A stretch of DNA of 64,000 bases from Aplectana chamaeleonis (GCA_029168955.1 JAPDOI010000133.1:745001-809000); one strand, 5' to 3'; positions 1 to 10,515 are shown, numbered from the stretch's first letter. Made by a program: numbers and translations. Notes: generated from the sequence alone by a model not told the origin.

Positions 1-360
1 TTTTCTACGGCGTCCTACGCACTCTCATTTGGGTCCCACACACTTTCTACGGCGTCCGACGCACTGTTATTTGGGTCCCACACGTTTTCTACGGCGTCCT
101 ACGCACTCTCATTTGGGTCCCACACACTTTCTACGGCGTCCGACGCTTTGTTATTTGGGTCCCACACATTTTCTACGGCGTCCTACGCACTGTTATTTGG
201 GTCCCACACATTTTCTACGGCGTCCGAAGCACTGTTATTTGGGTCCCACACACTTTCTACGGCGTTCTGCGCACTCCTACTGAGGTCCCGCACACTTTCT
301 ACAGCGTCTTGCGCACCCCTACTGGGGTTCCGCACACTATCTAAGGCGTTCTGTGGATTT
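1..360. repeat. 42-bp minisatellite, about 8.5 copies
   Basis: The motif CTACGGCGTCC recurs at 5, 47, 89, 131 and so on, a strict 42-base period, each unit ending in TTTGGGTCCCACACA. Copies diverge from about 250 onward. Since 42 is 14 codons, all frames without a stop stay open and give 14-residue repeats; I regard these as by-products, not proteins. The array starts at or before the window edge. Confidence 0.9.
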
Positions 361-951
361 CTTCTGATTCACACCGTGCGGCGTTCTAAAAAATACATCC
401 AAGATCCCACCGTATTGATTGAAGCGTTCAATCCTAAACAAATGCCTACCAGTGACGGTGTTTATTTCATTAGATCATTTTTACGAATGAGTAAACGTCG
501 GATGGTTTATAATAACATGTTTACGTGTTTTTGTCTTACTTGACCCTCAATTTTGAGGTACCGCAAAAATTGAGCTACCAACTTCAAATTTTGTCAGGAG
601 CTAACGGCAATCATAACAAACTTTCTGGTCAAAAATCAGCTTTCTAGCTCAACGATGAGTGTTCCAACAAGATCATGTACGCCAACTGAAAAAAAAGGAG
701 ATGAACCCTTTTTTCGACCAAAATCACGTGGTTTTGACAATTTTTCTCGAATCTCAGGTAACCATTCCAGACCATTTTTTGAACAGTTATTCAACTTTCT
801 AAAGTATATTAAATGCAAAAAGAACGGACTTCCTACGTTCTTTCTGGACCCTGATACTGAGATCAGGGGGTTGCGCGATAGCGAATCAAAGCCAAATCTG
901 GTGAGCGCTTCGCGCTCACCACAATTACGATAAGCAACAAAAATCAACGAT
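361..951. other. no gene recognised
   Basis: AT-rich sequence after the minisatellite. Overlapping open frames on both strands at 636-947 lie just 3' of the Tc1 transposase remnant and may be its flank, but I could not find convincing terminal inverted repeats. Confidence 0.4.
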
Positions 952-1997
952 CTAGTAACTTGTCTGCCCTCCTTGATTCAAAATAACTTCAACTAATCGC
1001 TTCGGCATGCTCTGAACCAGATTTTTGATCACGATGGGTTCCACTGATACCCAGAAGTTGGCGATCGACTCCTACAGCTCGTCGATTGTGGCGTACTGAT
1101 TAGTGTCACTGTAAATCTTGTGCACAATAATGGCACAAAGGTTCTCTATAGGATTGAGATCCGGTGAACACGCAGGCGAACCGAGAACCTCTATTTTGTT
1201 CCTTGCAAGCCATGCTGACGTCGACCGACTAGCATGGATATCAGCGTTTTCGTGCATAAAAGTGAAGGCCTGGCGTCGTTGCCGTCGGATAAACGGCAGA
1301 AGACGATCTTCTAGGACCATCTGGTAGTCCTCGGAGTCCATACGGCACGAAACGAATGCAAGCTCGAGTTGACCAGATTCACAGAATGCACCCCAAACCT
1401 TGAGCGATTCACCACCGAAGTTGCGTCGGGAGAAGACACGCGGTGGCTTCCGTAGATCACGCCAGTAACCTCTTCCACCATCAGGTCTGTCTAGATCGAA
1501 CTTTTTTTGTCGCTCCAGATCACCTGAAGCGTTCGGAATATTTGGGACCACGGAGCAGCGTATGAGCAAAATCGCCTTACTTTTGATCAATCTCTTGTGA
1601 TGTTTTGGGTAGCAAACTGGCGGCGGGTCGCCTTGTGCCGTTCCGTCAGTTTTGGCGCACGCTTCACTAATTCTCTCCTGAGGTTCTCTTGCGACTGAAC
1701 TGCCCTCCGAACCGTACTTTTGCTCGTCGAAAGCGAAAGTTCGCTGCGCAAGCAGTTGAGACTCATCGTTGAGCTGGATAGAAGGCGTCCGATTCTTCCT
1801 TCTTCATGCTCCGAAAGCAGCCTCGGACGCCCTACAGGGTTCTTCTTCCGATATAGCTAAGGATCCCGTGTGTAGTTGTTGATACAATTGTGCGATCGTC
1901 CAAGATGCTCCGCAATCCTCCTTCTTGGCCATCCAGCCGCGTTGAGCGCTTCCGTTTGAGATTGTTCATCCGAAGACAGGCGATTTCCAAGACGCAT
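952..1997 (-). pseudogene. Tc1-like transposase, decayed
   Basis: Reading from 1997 downward gives a Tc1-type transposase. The N-terminal paired helix-turn-helix region starts MRLGNRLSSDEQSQTEALNA and contains RRRIAEHLGRSHNCINNY. A linker follows with GRPR, then the catalytic part with WRDLRKPPRVFSRRNFGG, VWGAF, FMHENADIHAS (where the second Asp is expected, DNA to ENA) and CSPDLNPIENL (third acidic residue). The C-terminus ends near LVQSMPKRLVEVILNQGG. The 1,046-base span is not a multiple of three, so at least one indel is present, and an in-frame TAG (ELK to EL-stop) lies near 1070. The size matches the usual roughly 340 residues. It is inactive. Confidence 0.88.
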
Positions 1998-3680
1998 ACG
2001 AAGCACGACGTTGGGGGAGTCCGTATATAACCCCTATTTTCCAGTCTCATTTGTACTACCAAAGAAACGGGAATTTTCCTCCCATGGACCTATAGTTTTG
2101 AAACGGTCACAATTCTGTCTATCATTCACGGAAACCTAACAAAAAATTATGGATGGGCAGGACGATTTTTATCGGGGTTTTTAAAGGTGAAGATTTTGAT
2201 GGTATTGCCCACAGAACTCCAAAATGTACGGCGAGCCCGGAAATTCGAAATTTTCAGGTGGACCTATAGTTATGAAACGTAGTGTATAGTCAGAGGTCCC
2301 TATGACTTTCATCCAGTCTTCGTTGATTTGTTGTTGTTTGCGAAATCTCTTTTGTGCAAAATACTTTTTGCAGATTTTAACACACACCGTAGATGAAAAA
2401 AGAAAGTTAGAGAAGGCTTAGACTTCAGCTTTATTGTCGTAGAACACCTCAACCGCAGTAGTTAGTACCACCGTGTAATTCTGTGGCTGAAATATGGATC
2501 AACTTGTGGTCTTGCCGAGCCGATTCCAATCACTGACGCCATCTGTAAACAACACTTTGGTGTTCATCTAGGAAGATGTAGGAATAGCCGTTAGCTCGAA
2601 TTCACTTTGGTGACGTACCATAACACCAAAACACCATGCAAACAACTGCATTTCTTGCTGTCTTCTGCGGTGAAAACTTCTGGAATGAAAGAAATGAGGA
2701 TATGTGGGCTGCGAAGGAAACGGGGGTGCATACGGTTGTTCATTCTGCGGTCTTTTATTTCGCAGGATCGTCCTTATCTGAATCATTAATGAATTTCATA
2801 GCGCATAAAACACCCGTTCGCTGCGACGAGAACGTTTTCTGGAACAAATTAGATATTCCTAGTCCACATGGCCTCATATTGAAGGTTTTCTGTCGCGGAT
2901 CTGAATTGCAAATTATAGCTTGCAAGCCGTCGCTAGTGCAGTATTTCGATGGGCCTCGACCATATGTACTTCCAACGAACTTTTCGGCCAATTTTTTTTG
3001 TTCCTTACAAAAATAGTCTAAATTTGGCAAAAAAAAAAACAGAAAAAAAAACTTGTGATTGTTGTTCTTAGAAAATGACAAGTGAACCGAATTCGTCGAC
3101 GGTTTATGCCAGATTTTAGACAGATTCTGTGCCGTTCCACACTTTAAGCACTCAAATGACGCTAAAGTGTTGCCCTAACACATGACTATGCAGCACTCGT
3201 GGGGTTTTGCTTAAAAATATCTTTTACGAGCTTGCATATTATATGAACACTCCGACGCCCCAGCTAATACGGAGCGAGGTGAAGTTGGGTCTTAACTAAT
3301 TGAGATGGGGATGAGCGAGGTGAAGTTAGATGCAGATTTCCAAAAGTTTAGCTTCCTGGCAGAAGTAATGATTTGGCAATGTTATAACTACAAGAAATAT
3401 AGAAGTTGACATAATAAAGTAGAAAAAACAACTCGAAATATGTTTGAAAATGATCTGGCACAAAATAACCAGAAGTAATGAAAAACTGGGAAATGTAGTG
3501 AAATGACCAAAACCGGATTTGGCGGTCATTCATATTCCAACTTTTGATAAGTAGTGACTGACGAGGGATTACATTTTACAAGATTCTCCGTTGAACTCAT
3601 CAAAGCTAAGTCAACCGCGCAACGGAAACCGTAAAACATTTCATTGAAGTTGTAATACGGAAATCAGCATAGGTCAAGCT
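1998..3680. other. mostly unassigned; one unidentified frame
   Basis: A TATATAA lies just 5' of the transposase (about 2027). The longest frame is 126 codons on + at 2636-3016. It is unrecognised, lacks clear splice context and is followed by A-rich sequence. I would not call it a gene on this evidence. Confidence 0.3.
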
Positions 3681-3692
3681 ATTTGAACGTAA

Positions 3693-3905
3693 GGGGTCGT
3701 TTATACTTCCTCCGCGGCGCGGCGCGGCGAGATGCAATACAGCCATATCGTTCAAGCGGCGCCGCCTGGCGGCGCCGCGAGGCGTTTAGAGTTTTCCTGC
3801 TCGAAATCTTCCAACAGTGCCGCACGCGGCCGCCGCCTAGGTGCTGCCGAGCCGCCCGAGGAAAGCAGGCGGCGCGGCGGCCGCGTGCGATCCGCATTGA
3901 CATAG
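3693..3905. mobile_element. GC-rich MITE, GGGGTCGTTTATACTTCC family
   Basis: TAA followed by GGGGTCGTTTATACTTCC opens a very GC-rich block with self-complementary GGCGCCGCC stretches. The same terminus occurs at 45359 and, inverted, at 45319 and 45494, each next to a TTA-like trinucleotide. The right end here is not clean, so the border is approximate. Confidence 0.5.
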
Positions 3906-4087
3906 TATGCTTCTTTTGCTGTTATTTCATACACATTCTCAATTTCGTTCTTCTGATTCATCTCTAAAATTCCTTCCAAGATCTTGGGCGTTGTTTGGAG
4001 TCCTCCAGGTTGTGTTTAACGTCACTTTTATTGACGCTGACTCTTCGAAAGACGTTAAATGACAGTCGAATTTACTTGAAGTGAACA

Positions 4088-4747
4088 ATGCCCTTCTTCC
4101 CCACTAATACTTTGGTGCGTCACGGGCAGCTAATTCTAACTCGGTCGCAGCGGTAGCCGTTAATAGACTAGATATCTAGAAATGTGGCGTCAACCAACTC
4201 AGGCGATTCTCGGCCCCGAGCCGCACAGAAGAGCAATCGGAGCCGCCTGACAGTTCGGCTCGTTCTCCCAATCTCCGGGCCACTGCTGTTGCTATTCGGG
4301 CGAACTAGAGCAGCCCGGACAGCATCAGCGGTGGCCCGTAAAGCACCAGCAGTGGCCCGGACAGCAACAGAAGCCGACCCGCAGATTGGGAGAACGAGCC
4401 GAACTGTCAGGCTTCTCGGGGCCGATAATCGCCTGAGAATGTGATAATTATGGCATCTATGGAAAATTTCGTTGTGGCGATAACCTTAAAGAATGCTGTG
4501 GATACCTCACGGTCACTTTTGCTTGGGAATTTTCGGATGTTCTTTACCCCAAATTGAATAGTTTCAGGCTTCTGGATGGGTCATTCTCGTTGTTATTTTT
4601 GTCATACTCATCGCCCTCGGTGTAGGCTATAAAAAGTTCTACAAAAAAGAGCCATTCGCAGAAAAACATCACAAGCATACTTGTACCTGCCCCAATCCCG
4701 ACGTGATAATCTGGCTCTATCATCAGATTGTCTTAGTGTCAGACTGA
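4088..4747 (+). CDS. CC-TM small membrane protein, copy 1 (MITE-interrupted)
   Basis: Not a family I recognise. Exon 1, 4088-4114, encodes MPFFPTNTL and ends at a GTGCGT donor, as in copies 2 and 3. The ectodomain exon runs from about 4438 to 4511 and reads CDNYGIYGKFRCGDNLKECC then GYLT. The last exon, 4568-4747 after GTTTCAG, reads ASGWVILVVIFVILIALGVG (one membrane helix) and then a Lys/His-rich tail with CTC, ending in TGA. A 240-bp MITE (4198-4437) sits directly against the ectodomain exon. Its last bases CTGAG supply the only nearby AG, and the reading phase from exon 1 does not match there, so this copy may be damaged. The ectodomain has lost part of the cysteine pattern seen in copies 2 and 3. 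Confidence 0.55.
4198..4437. mobile_element. 240-bp palindromic MITE
   Basis: Begins CTCAGGCGATTCTCGGCCCC and ends with the near-perfect reverse complement (GGGGCCGATAATCGCCTGAG). The arms extend about 110 bases each, including CTGACAGTTCGGCTCGTTCT, so the element can fold into one long hairpin. A diverged partial copy begins at 4836. No coding capacity. It separates exon 1 and exon 2 of the small membrane protein gene. Confidence 0.85.
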
Positions 4748-4835
4748 ATATGCCACGAAACCTCCAGTCAACAAATTTGCTCATTCTATGGATATGACTA
4801 TTCTCTCTAATTGACCGTTTTTAATCGTCTCACTC

Positions 4836-4979
4836 AGGCGTTGCTCGCCTTCGAGCCGCACCGAGCAAACATTGTCGTCGGCCTCGGGCCACTGCTGATC
4901 CTGTGCGGGCGCACTGATGGAGCCCGTACAGCAACAGAAGTACACCTGCGAGAACGATCTGAAGTGTCAGACGGCTCCT
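4836..4979. repeat. partial copy of the 4198 MITE
   Basis: Begins CTCAGGCGTTGCTCG and continues with the CCTCGGGCCACTGCTG and AGCAACAGAAG words of the element at 4198. The right arm is cut where the next MITE (4980) begins. Confidence 0.6.
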
Positions 4980-5393
4980 CTGAGAGTTTAGGCCCCGAAA
5001 TAGCCCACCAGGCTCCGCGGCGGCTCCTGGTGGGCTATTTCCCGGCTATTTCTCGGCTTCTCACAAGAACGGACAAGAAAAAGCCGAGATATAACCGAAA
5101 AATATTTAGAAGTAAACAAATTTATCAAAGACGCAACCGTCGCCGGCTCGCCGAGCCACCATCTGGTGCCGCCAGTGGTATGCGGGGGCTCCAGAGGCTG
5201 ATCGAGGTCCAAGTACCTCGAACTTGGGTAATTGAACCGGCGGAGGTGCTGAAATCTCGATCATGCCTCTGGAATGCGCCGTATATCTACCTGGAGAGCA
5301 TTTTTTCGCGGCTATTTCGCGGCGAGCATTATTTGGCGGCTATTACGCGGCAATGAGGCATTTCACGTGCTGATTCTCGGCCAAAACTCTCAG
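4980..5393. mobile_element. MITE with CTGAGAGTTT termini
   Basis: Left end CTGAGAGTTTAGGCC, right end GGCCAAAACTCTCAG (inverted). Inside are repeated variants of CGGCTATTTCGCGGC. A second copy lies at 56562-56926 with the same right end. It falls in the presumed 3' untranslated part of the copy 1 gene, before its conserved polyadenylation region at 5500-5585. Confidence 0.75.
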
Positions 5394-5489
5394 TCGTCGC
5401 CGACATTCTCTTGAGTATGCTGGATATACAGTTGCTACAGTCGATATTATCTGTCGTCTGTGGCACCGGACGTGCAGAAATTCCGTCAT

Positions 5490-5585
5490 GAATGAAAGTA
5501 TCAGCGAAAATCCTGTTCTCATAGACTAACATTTTTGCGCAGTATATGTGCATGCATCTGGTTGTATTCATGTATAATAAATTTT
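5490..5585 (+). promoter_or_regulatory. conserved 3' UTR block with poly(A) signal
   Basis: The block CTGTTCTCATAGACTAAC through TGGTTGTATTCATGTATAATAAA recurs downstream of copy 2 (7320-7400, +) and copy 3 (9890-9960, on -). AATAAA is at 5576-5581. Preservation in the same relative place after three homologous genes argues for the transcript 3' end. Confidence 0.65.
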
Positions 5586-5593
5586 ACTCTTAA

Positions 5594-6350
5594 AAAATAA
5601 ACAAATTTTCTAAAGTTGAAACTCTGGTAGAGGTTGTTAGGAATCAACCGAAAGTTAATCACGTCTGGACTTTATCGAGAATTTGACTCGGAAAACACCG
5701 CAAAAATGACGAGAATCTGCCGAGAGGCAGCTGTCAGGAAAACACCGTGAAAATTATGCAAACGCACAGGGAAACTACCGAAAAGTGGCTTCCGTGGTCT
5801 CACCTTGAAGAGACCGGAGATTTACCGCGAAATAATTGCAGAGTTACCGAGAAGACAACTGCCGCGCGCACTTGTTGTTTTCTCATCACATTCTTCTACT
5901 GAAGAATCGGATTTGGCGGTTGTATGTTTCTGCAAGGGGGTCCAGATGGTGCGTTTTGGGAGAGTCTCATAGAAAAAAACAACCCATAGAAGGCGACTGA
6001 ACAACTGGGTAAAGTTTGAATCCTTGTCACCATATATAAAAATCACGCTGTAAGGCTTCTTCGGATCAAATGCCACCTTGTACCTTTTTCTACAGCCATA
6101 TCTCTAGTTGTACGCGAGCAACGCCCAGTTCAAGTGACGGGTGGCAAGCAGGGACGAATTTTTGGCGTAAGTGGCGAGCACTGACCCCTACCCCCAGAGT
6201 CGCTAAGAGTCCAAGGCCCTGTAGTGCTGGCCCATTTGAGGTGCAATCAAAACAAGAGGTTCTACCGTTTACATATCCGAGTTAATCCATTTGTCTTTTG
6301 AGAAACTTCTCGGCGGAATTCTGCTTGTTGATAGTGATACCATGTGAGGG
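5594..6350. other. intergenic, no gene recognised
   Basis: Contains a degenerate run of short phrases such as GAAAACACCG and GAATCTGCCGAG (5690-5850) and an 84-codon minus-strand frame at 5822-6076 without splice or homology support. Confidence 0.3.
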
Positions 6351-6357
6351 TATAAGA
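6351..6357 (+). promoter_or_regulatory. TATA box of CC-TM copy 2
   Basis: GGGTATAAGAGCC lies about 120 bases before the conserved exon-1 word (CCAACTGATGGACGG). Copy 3 has a TATA box at nearly the same distance, which supports both. Confidence 0.5.
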
Positions 6358-6390
6358 GCCCCTGCTCCGGGTGAGGATGGCATTCTACCA

Positions 6391-7243
6391 ATGGCTATCG
6401 AGTCAGTCCACCCTGAAGGCGCCACTGCCCCCACTACAAGACACTCTCCATCACCCTCTGATTGGCCTGCGATCTTCCCAACTGATGGACGGGTGCGTCA
6501 GAAGCAGTGTCGCGGCTTAGGTCTAGTGCATACTTACCGCGACGAGCGAGGCGGCATGGTGTTTGTGATCTATAGGGGTCTGCAGAGTTGGTGAGACGGG
6601 CAAGTGGCCGCCGAGCGTCAACCTTGACGCGGCGACAAAAATGCTTCGAAACATTAACGTCGCCGCGTCGGTTGCCGCTCGCTGGCAGTGATGCAGGGCC
6701 GTCGCGGCGTCACTACACTCTGCGGTGCCCCCTCGTCGCCCTTCACTCTGCGTCGGTCGCCCTAGTCGCCAAATGTAATCGATACTACATCACCCAGTGC
6801 TTTTCGTCGCTGCGAGCAACGCCGCAACTTCAACTCTGCGGACCCCTTATATCGACCTGAAATCGATATCGCTGGCGTGCACTGTCGCAGTCGCGCGTCG
6901 CGGGAACCATGCACTAGGCCTTGGGTAAAAAAAACCACACTGCTCATCGGGGCAAATGCCTAAGAATTGTAGATATGCGGGGATTACATTTGCCAAAGCT
7001 ATGGTTTCTGGTGGAAGGATTGCTGTCCACACTCTGCCGGGTGCTGTGGATCCATCACCGTCAGTTTTTGGTTTTTTTCTCTGATCTTTCTCGAATGTGT
7101 CTATTCCACCTTTTCAGATTCCTGGAGTAGTACTCGTTTCAGTGTTTGGTATTTCTCTCATCATGTTTTTCATATGTTGCATATGGACCTTCACGAGAGA
7201 AACCCACGTCTCCCGCCGCTCAAGTGATAGTGAAACTGAATAA
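6391..7243 (+). CDS. CC-TM small membrane protein, copy 2
   Basis: Unrecognised family; gene model by homology with copies 1 and 3. Exon 1, 6391-6492, ends in ...IFPTDGR at a GTGCGT donor; its start is less sure than its end. Exon 2, 6973-7059, encodes ICGDYICQSYGFWWKDCC then PHSAGCCGSIT, donor GTCAGT. Exon 3, 7118-7243 after TTTTCAG, encodes IPGVVLVSVFGISLIMFFIC, a single membrane helix, and an Arg/Ser-rich tail ending SSDSETE. All junctions are phase 0, giving about 104 residues. There is no signal peptide; the helix probably anchors the protein with the Cys-rich part outside the cytosol (inference). The 480-base first intron is much longer than in copy 3 because of a GC-rich insertion around 6600-6940. 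Confidence 0.68.
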
Positions 7244-7314
7244 CGTTTCACTTGACTTTCAATCCAGAAGAAAACTGACGTCTATAGCGCACAAATTTGG
7301 GGTCCCAGGTTGAA

Positions 7315-7405
7315 CAGGTCTATAAAAACACTGTTCTCTAATACTAACATTTTCTGCAGTTTTTTGTGTACGCCTGGTTGTACTCATGTATGTATAAATG
7401 TTTTT
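7315..7405 (+). promoter_or_regulatory. conserved 3' UTR block of copy 2
   Basis: CACTGTTCTCTAATACTAAC through TGGTTGTACTCATGTATGTA matches the blocks at 5490-5585 and, inverted, 9890-9960. It marks the likely end of the copy 2 transcript. Confidence 0.55.
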
Positions 7406-7574
7406 TTACTAGAAGAGGTCTACGTTGAGAGTATGGAAAACATCTGCGACGAAATGATGGTTTTCTTCTTCTCGGAAGAGATCTCGACGGAATCCTAAAA
7501 GGATCGTGAGAAGGTGTTCATTCCGATATCTGTGGTATGAGGTTCCACCTGACTGTGTTGCCTTATAAAGGCTT

Positions 7575-7652
7575 GGGCCGGGTTCATACTTCCGGCGATC
7601 AGCGACACTGCATTTCAGGCTTATTGATTTTGGGTCGATATTGATGGTATAC
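7575..7652. mobile_element. truncated MITE, partner of 62033-62155
   Basis: GGGCCGGGTTCATACTTCC, AGCGACACTGCATTTCAGGC and GATATTGATGGTAT match the reverse complement of the complete MITE at 62033-62155. Only about 80 bases remain. Confidence 0.65.
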
Positions 7653-8640
7653 TCTATCCCGAATGAGTTGGCAAGTGGCGAGTCTAAACTCAGACAATGG
7701 GATTGGCGGACCGCCGGCATTTGTCTGGCGAGCAAAAAGCATTCCCGGTGTCGGATAACCATTAGCCGGCGATCCGCCAAAACCCTGCCAGCGGTCCCCC
7801 AGGACGCTGGCCGACCGCTAGCAGCGTCTTGGCTGTTATCTGGCAGCCCGCTGTTGAGCAATCATTTGCCAGCGGTCCGCCTGTCTCTTGGCAAACCGAT
7901 GAGTTGAGGTGGGTCCCTCACCGCAGATCGTTGCGTAGGAGATCGCCAACGCAACGGTCTGAGGTGGGGACCTACCCCACCTCCCCTCCCTAGCCGTGGG
8001 GACTTGCCCCTCAGCTGCCAAAAATATGCTAGCCTCTGTAGAGTGACTTCAGGTCACCTTCCAGGGCCGGCATCAAAGTACCGAGTGAATACTCATTGGA
8101 CTGAATTGCCTTATATACCGGCTCGGCTTATCAGTGAAATCAGAGATCAAACTGTAACATGTTACAACGTCAGTAGTCGTCAACTCTCTCGAGTGCCAGG
8201 CATGTGCCGACTCAATGCCAAGCGAAGGCCACTGGGCGGTTATGCGCCAGCCAAGTGCCGATTGGTCGATAACTGTGTTTTATGCGCACGGTAATTTCGA
8301 GGTTTGATTGCCCTTGCCAGCTGAATGCAATTTGTCACGCAGCTCTCAGGCAGCTGGCACAATTTCGCCAGCGGTCTGCCGCTAGCTCTAATTGAGATGC
8401 CAAGGATGAGCCAGCTGTCGGCCTCGTAATTACCAATTGCCAGCTGAATGCCAGTTATCACCCAGCTGTTAGGCAGCTGGCACATATTCGCCAGCCGTCC
8501 GTCGGTGGCATCAAATGACATGCCGAGTGTATGCCAACTATTGGCCTCGTGATTGCCATTGGCCAGCTACATGCCAGCTATCCCCCAGCTGTTGAGCAAC
8601 TGGCGAATTTTCGCCGGCGGTCCGCTGCTCCCAATGTCTG
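7653..8640. mobile_element. repeat element with core and 123-bp tandem units
   Basis: Three direct units of 123 bases start at 8316, 8439 and 8562 (GCCAGCTGAATG...CCCAGCTGTTAGGCAGCTGGC...TTCGCCAGCGGTCC). Related GCCAGCGGTCC words flank the other side at 7780-7890. Between them a core at about 7900-8130 (GAGTGACTTCAGGTCACC, CCTTCCAGGGCCGGCAT, then TTATATACCGGC) closely matches 12930-13130. I infer a non-autonomous transposon with subterminal repeat arrays; its ends are not defined. Confidence 0.55.
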
Positions 8641-8798
8641 AGAACTTTGAGGGATATCGATATCGATATCGATGAGGGAGAATCAGCAGAAATGACATTG
8701 GATAGAAACATCATTGAAGTGATTACATTGAGAAAAGTATACAGCAGAGTATAGGTACAGCAATAACGCTCCCCTTACAACAGAGCATGGATGATCTA

Positions 8799-8962
8799 GT
8801 TCCGCAATCGCGTTCAGTTCGCAGTCTCCATATCACAATCGTGGAAGCGAAGCGGTTGTTTTGAGAATGATTTTTTCATTAATAGTTGATTTCTTTAAAA
8901 ACAACCGCTTCGCTCCCACGATTGTGATAATGAGGACTGAACGCGATTGCCGAACTAAACTA
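8799..8962. mobile_element. short hairpin MITE
   Basis: TAGTTCCGCAATCGCGTTCA...CACAATCGTGG.AGCGAAGCGG is followed after a short AT-rich loop by its inverted copy ending TGAACGCGATTGCCGAACTA. The arms are about 70 bases. Confidence 0.8.
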
Positions 8963-8970
8963 TACATAAC

Positions 8971-9270
8971 TGGCACTATCCTAAACGGGGGGGCACTCAG
9001 GATGGTGCTCTTTCCGAATAGACGACCCACTTAAGAATACAATGAAATAAGCCATTGTTCGGACATGACCTACCTCTCGGTTGGTCACATCAAACAGTTC
9101 AGTGTGTTTGAAAAAGACTAAATCATTCGACGGCTTTAGTGTGAACACCATTTCTCATGAAATTTCTCTATTGGGTCGTCTATTCCGAAAGAGTACCCTC
9201 AGGGTTCAAGTCAGAAATGAAGCGATCCACCGATCGGTAACGCTGCCAATCGAAGTATTTCTATAGAATA
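8971..9270. repeat. inverted repeat related to the satellite-embedded hairpin
   Basis: GGCACTATCCTAAACGGGGG and, inverted, the phrase ATTTCTGACTTGAA...GAAATACTTCGATTGG match the units at 17319-17528 and 17730-17939. CTTTCCGAATAGACGACCCA and its inverted copy (9008 and 9173) lie inside. Confidence 0.6.
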
Positions 9271-9889
9271 TCACTCTCGCTGTCTCTAACGTCCGCTTCG
9301 CACCCGCACGCGTTGGAACCACAAAAATCTTCCTTTTTACAGCTTACAGGTTGGTTAGGACGATAAGAACGTAAAAGCCAACCGAACATTGCTCGACACG
9401 ACGCTGTCACGTCACTGCTCTCGTGAACAAAATTGATGATAACCATTTGATAAAGGGTAGGGTATAAAAGAAGTGGATAGCGGTGTGTCTTCATTCACAT
9501 ACCGTACTTCTCTAGAGGTCAGCAGTTGAGGATCTGCCTGGAGTAGGAATTAGAAAAACAGCACCACCGGTGGTCAAGGTATAACAAAATCGGAATAAAA
9601 CTAAGAAAATTATAGAGCCGTGACGCGATTGCGTCGTGTCCACCAATGTTCGGTTGGTCTTTACGTTCTTATGTTAAGACGAGCTAGTTGGTACTCTACC
9701 ACGTCCCTCACTCGGTGCAAAACTAGTTGGGGGAGGGGGAACATAGGATTTAAGTGAAGAATGAATGATACCGAAAAAATATGTGTGGTCAAGTGCGACA
9801 CCACAGCGGCCCAACACCTCATCTACTTTGTTCAGCCCGCTCACATAAACAATCTAGCCACAACAATAATTAAAATTTTCAAACTCCAA
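9271..9889. other. intergenic, TATA-like site only
   Basis: GGGTATAAAAGAAG at about 9461 on + resembles a core promoter, but no coding exon follows that I can support. The GC-rich word at 9285-9320 (CGCTTCGCACCCGCACGCG) is repeated, inverted, near 59095. Confidence 0.3.
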
Positions 9890-9960
9890 CAATTTATTTC
9901 CTGTACAACCAAGCGCATACACAGATATTGCGAAAATGTTAGTATGTGAGAACAGTGTTT
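9890..9960 (-). promoter_or_regulatory. conserved 3' UTR block of copy 3
   Basis: On the minus strand GTTCTCACATACTAAC through CTTGGTTGTACAGGAAATAAA matches the 3' blocks of copies 1 and 2, with AATAAA. It lies about 40 bases after the copy 3 stop codon. Confidence 0.6.
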
Positions 9961-10000
9961 CCAGCTGTTTGATCATTCTGAGAACCGAAAGTAGTGGCTG

Positions 10001-10390
10001 TCATCGTTTGCAGCAACTGCATATAATGCATAGAATGCAGCAAAGGAGAAGGGATGCAAGTATACTAATAAGAATCCATCCAGAGACCTGAAAAGGGCAG
10101 TTGGAAGAATAAGTTCTAGCTGTTCAAAAATGGCCACCACAGTGAATGGCATGCATTTCAACACGCTCATGGCAGAGACTTATCGTATACCACAAAACTG
10201 ACCGTGATGGATCCGCAGCATAAGGCAAGGTTGTCTTCACAGCATTCTTTTCTGTAGAAACCATACTGTTTGCATACGTTGCCGGAACAGTACTGAAACT
10301 CTCAGGTGTTCCTCGCAGCTACGTGGTTTGAGTTAGGTCTGCAGCGCTGCCAGTGAGACGCACCCTATCATCAGTCGGAAAGAAGACCAT
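10001..10390 (-). CDS. CC-TM small membrane protein, copy 3 (intact)
   Basis: The cleanest member of the unrecognised family. Exon 1 (10364-10390) encodes MVFFPTDDR, donor GTGCGT. Exon 2 (10203-10292, acceptor AGTTTCAG) encodes YCSGNVCKQYGFYRKECC then EDNLALCCGSIT, donor GTCAGT. Exon 3 (10001-10087, acceptor CTTTTCAG) encodes VSGWILISILASLLLCCILC and IICSCCKR, then TGA. All junctions are phase 0, total 67 residues. Visible pattern: C-x4-C-x2-YGF-x2-KECC-x6-CCGSIT, then one Cys-rich membrane helix with a basic end. Introns are 71 and 115 bases. No signal peptide. It faces copies 1 and 2, so the family was duplicated with inversion. The function is unknown. Confidence 0.75.
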
Positions 10391-10507
10391 CCCTCAATGC
10401 AGATGGATTTGAGTGTTGCTCAACGTCTTAGAAGGTGTACGACCTCGAGAGGAATGTGTCTAGAGCGGATAGCGGTTAGTAAATGGCTGTTCTCACGGGA
10501 AACAGGG

Positions 10508-10515
10508 TTTTTATA
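10508..10515 (-). promoter_or_regulatory. TATA box of CC-TM copy 3
   Basis: GGTATAAAAACCC on the minus strand, about 120 bases upstream of the exon-1 ATG, the same spacing as in copy 2. Confidence 0.55.

Noticed and set aside
29..543. Two overlapping 84- and 131-codon plus frames
   Set aside because: Both are readings of the 42-bp minisatellite.
8841..8920. CRISPR-like repeat spacing
   Set aside because: It is a single inverted repeat, not direct repeats with spacers, and the genome is animal.
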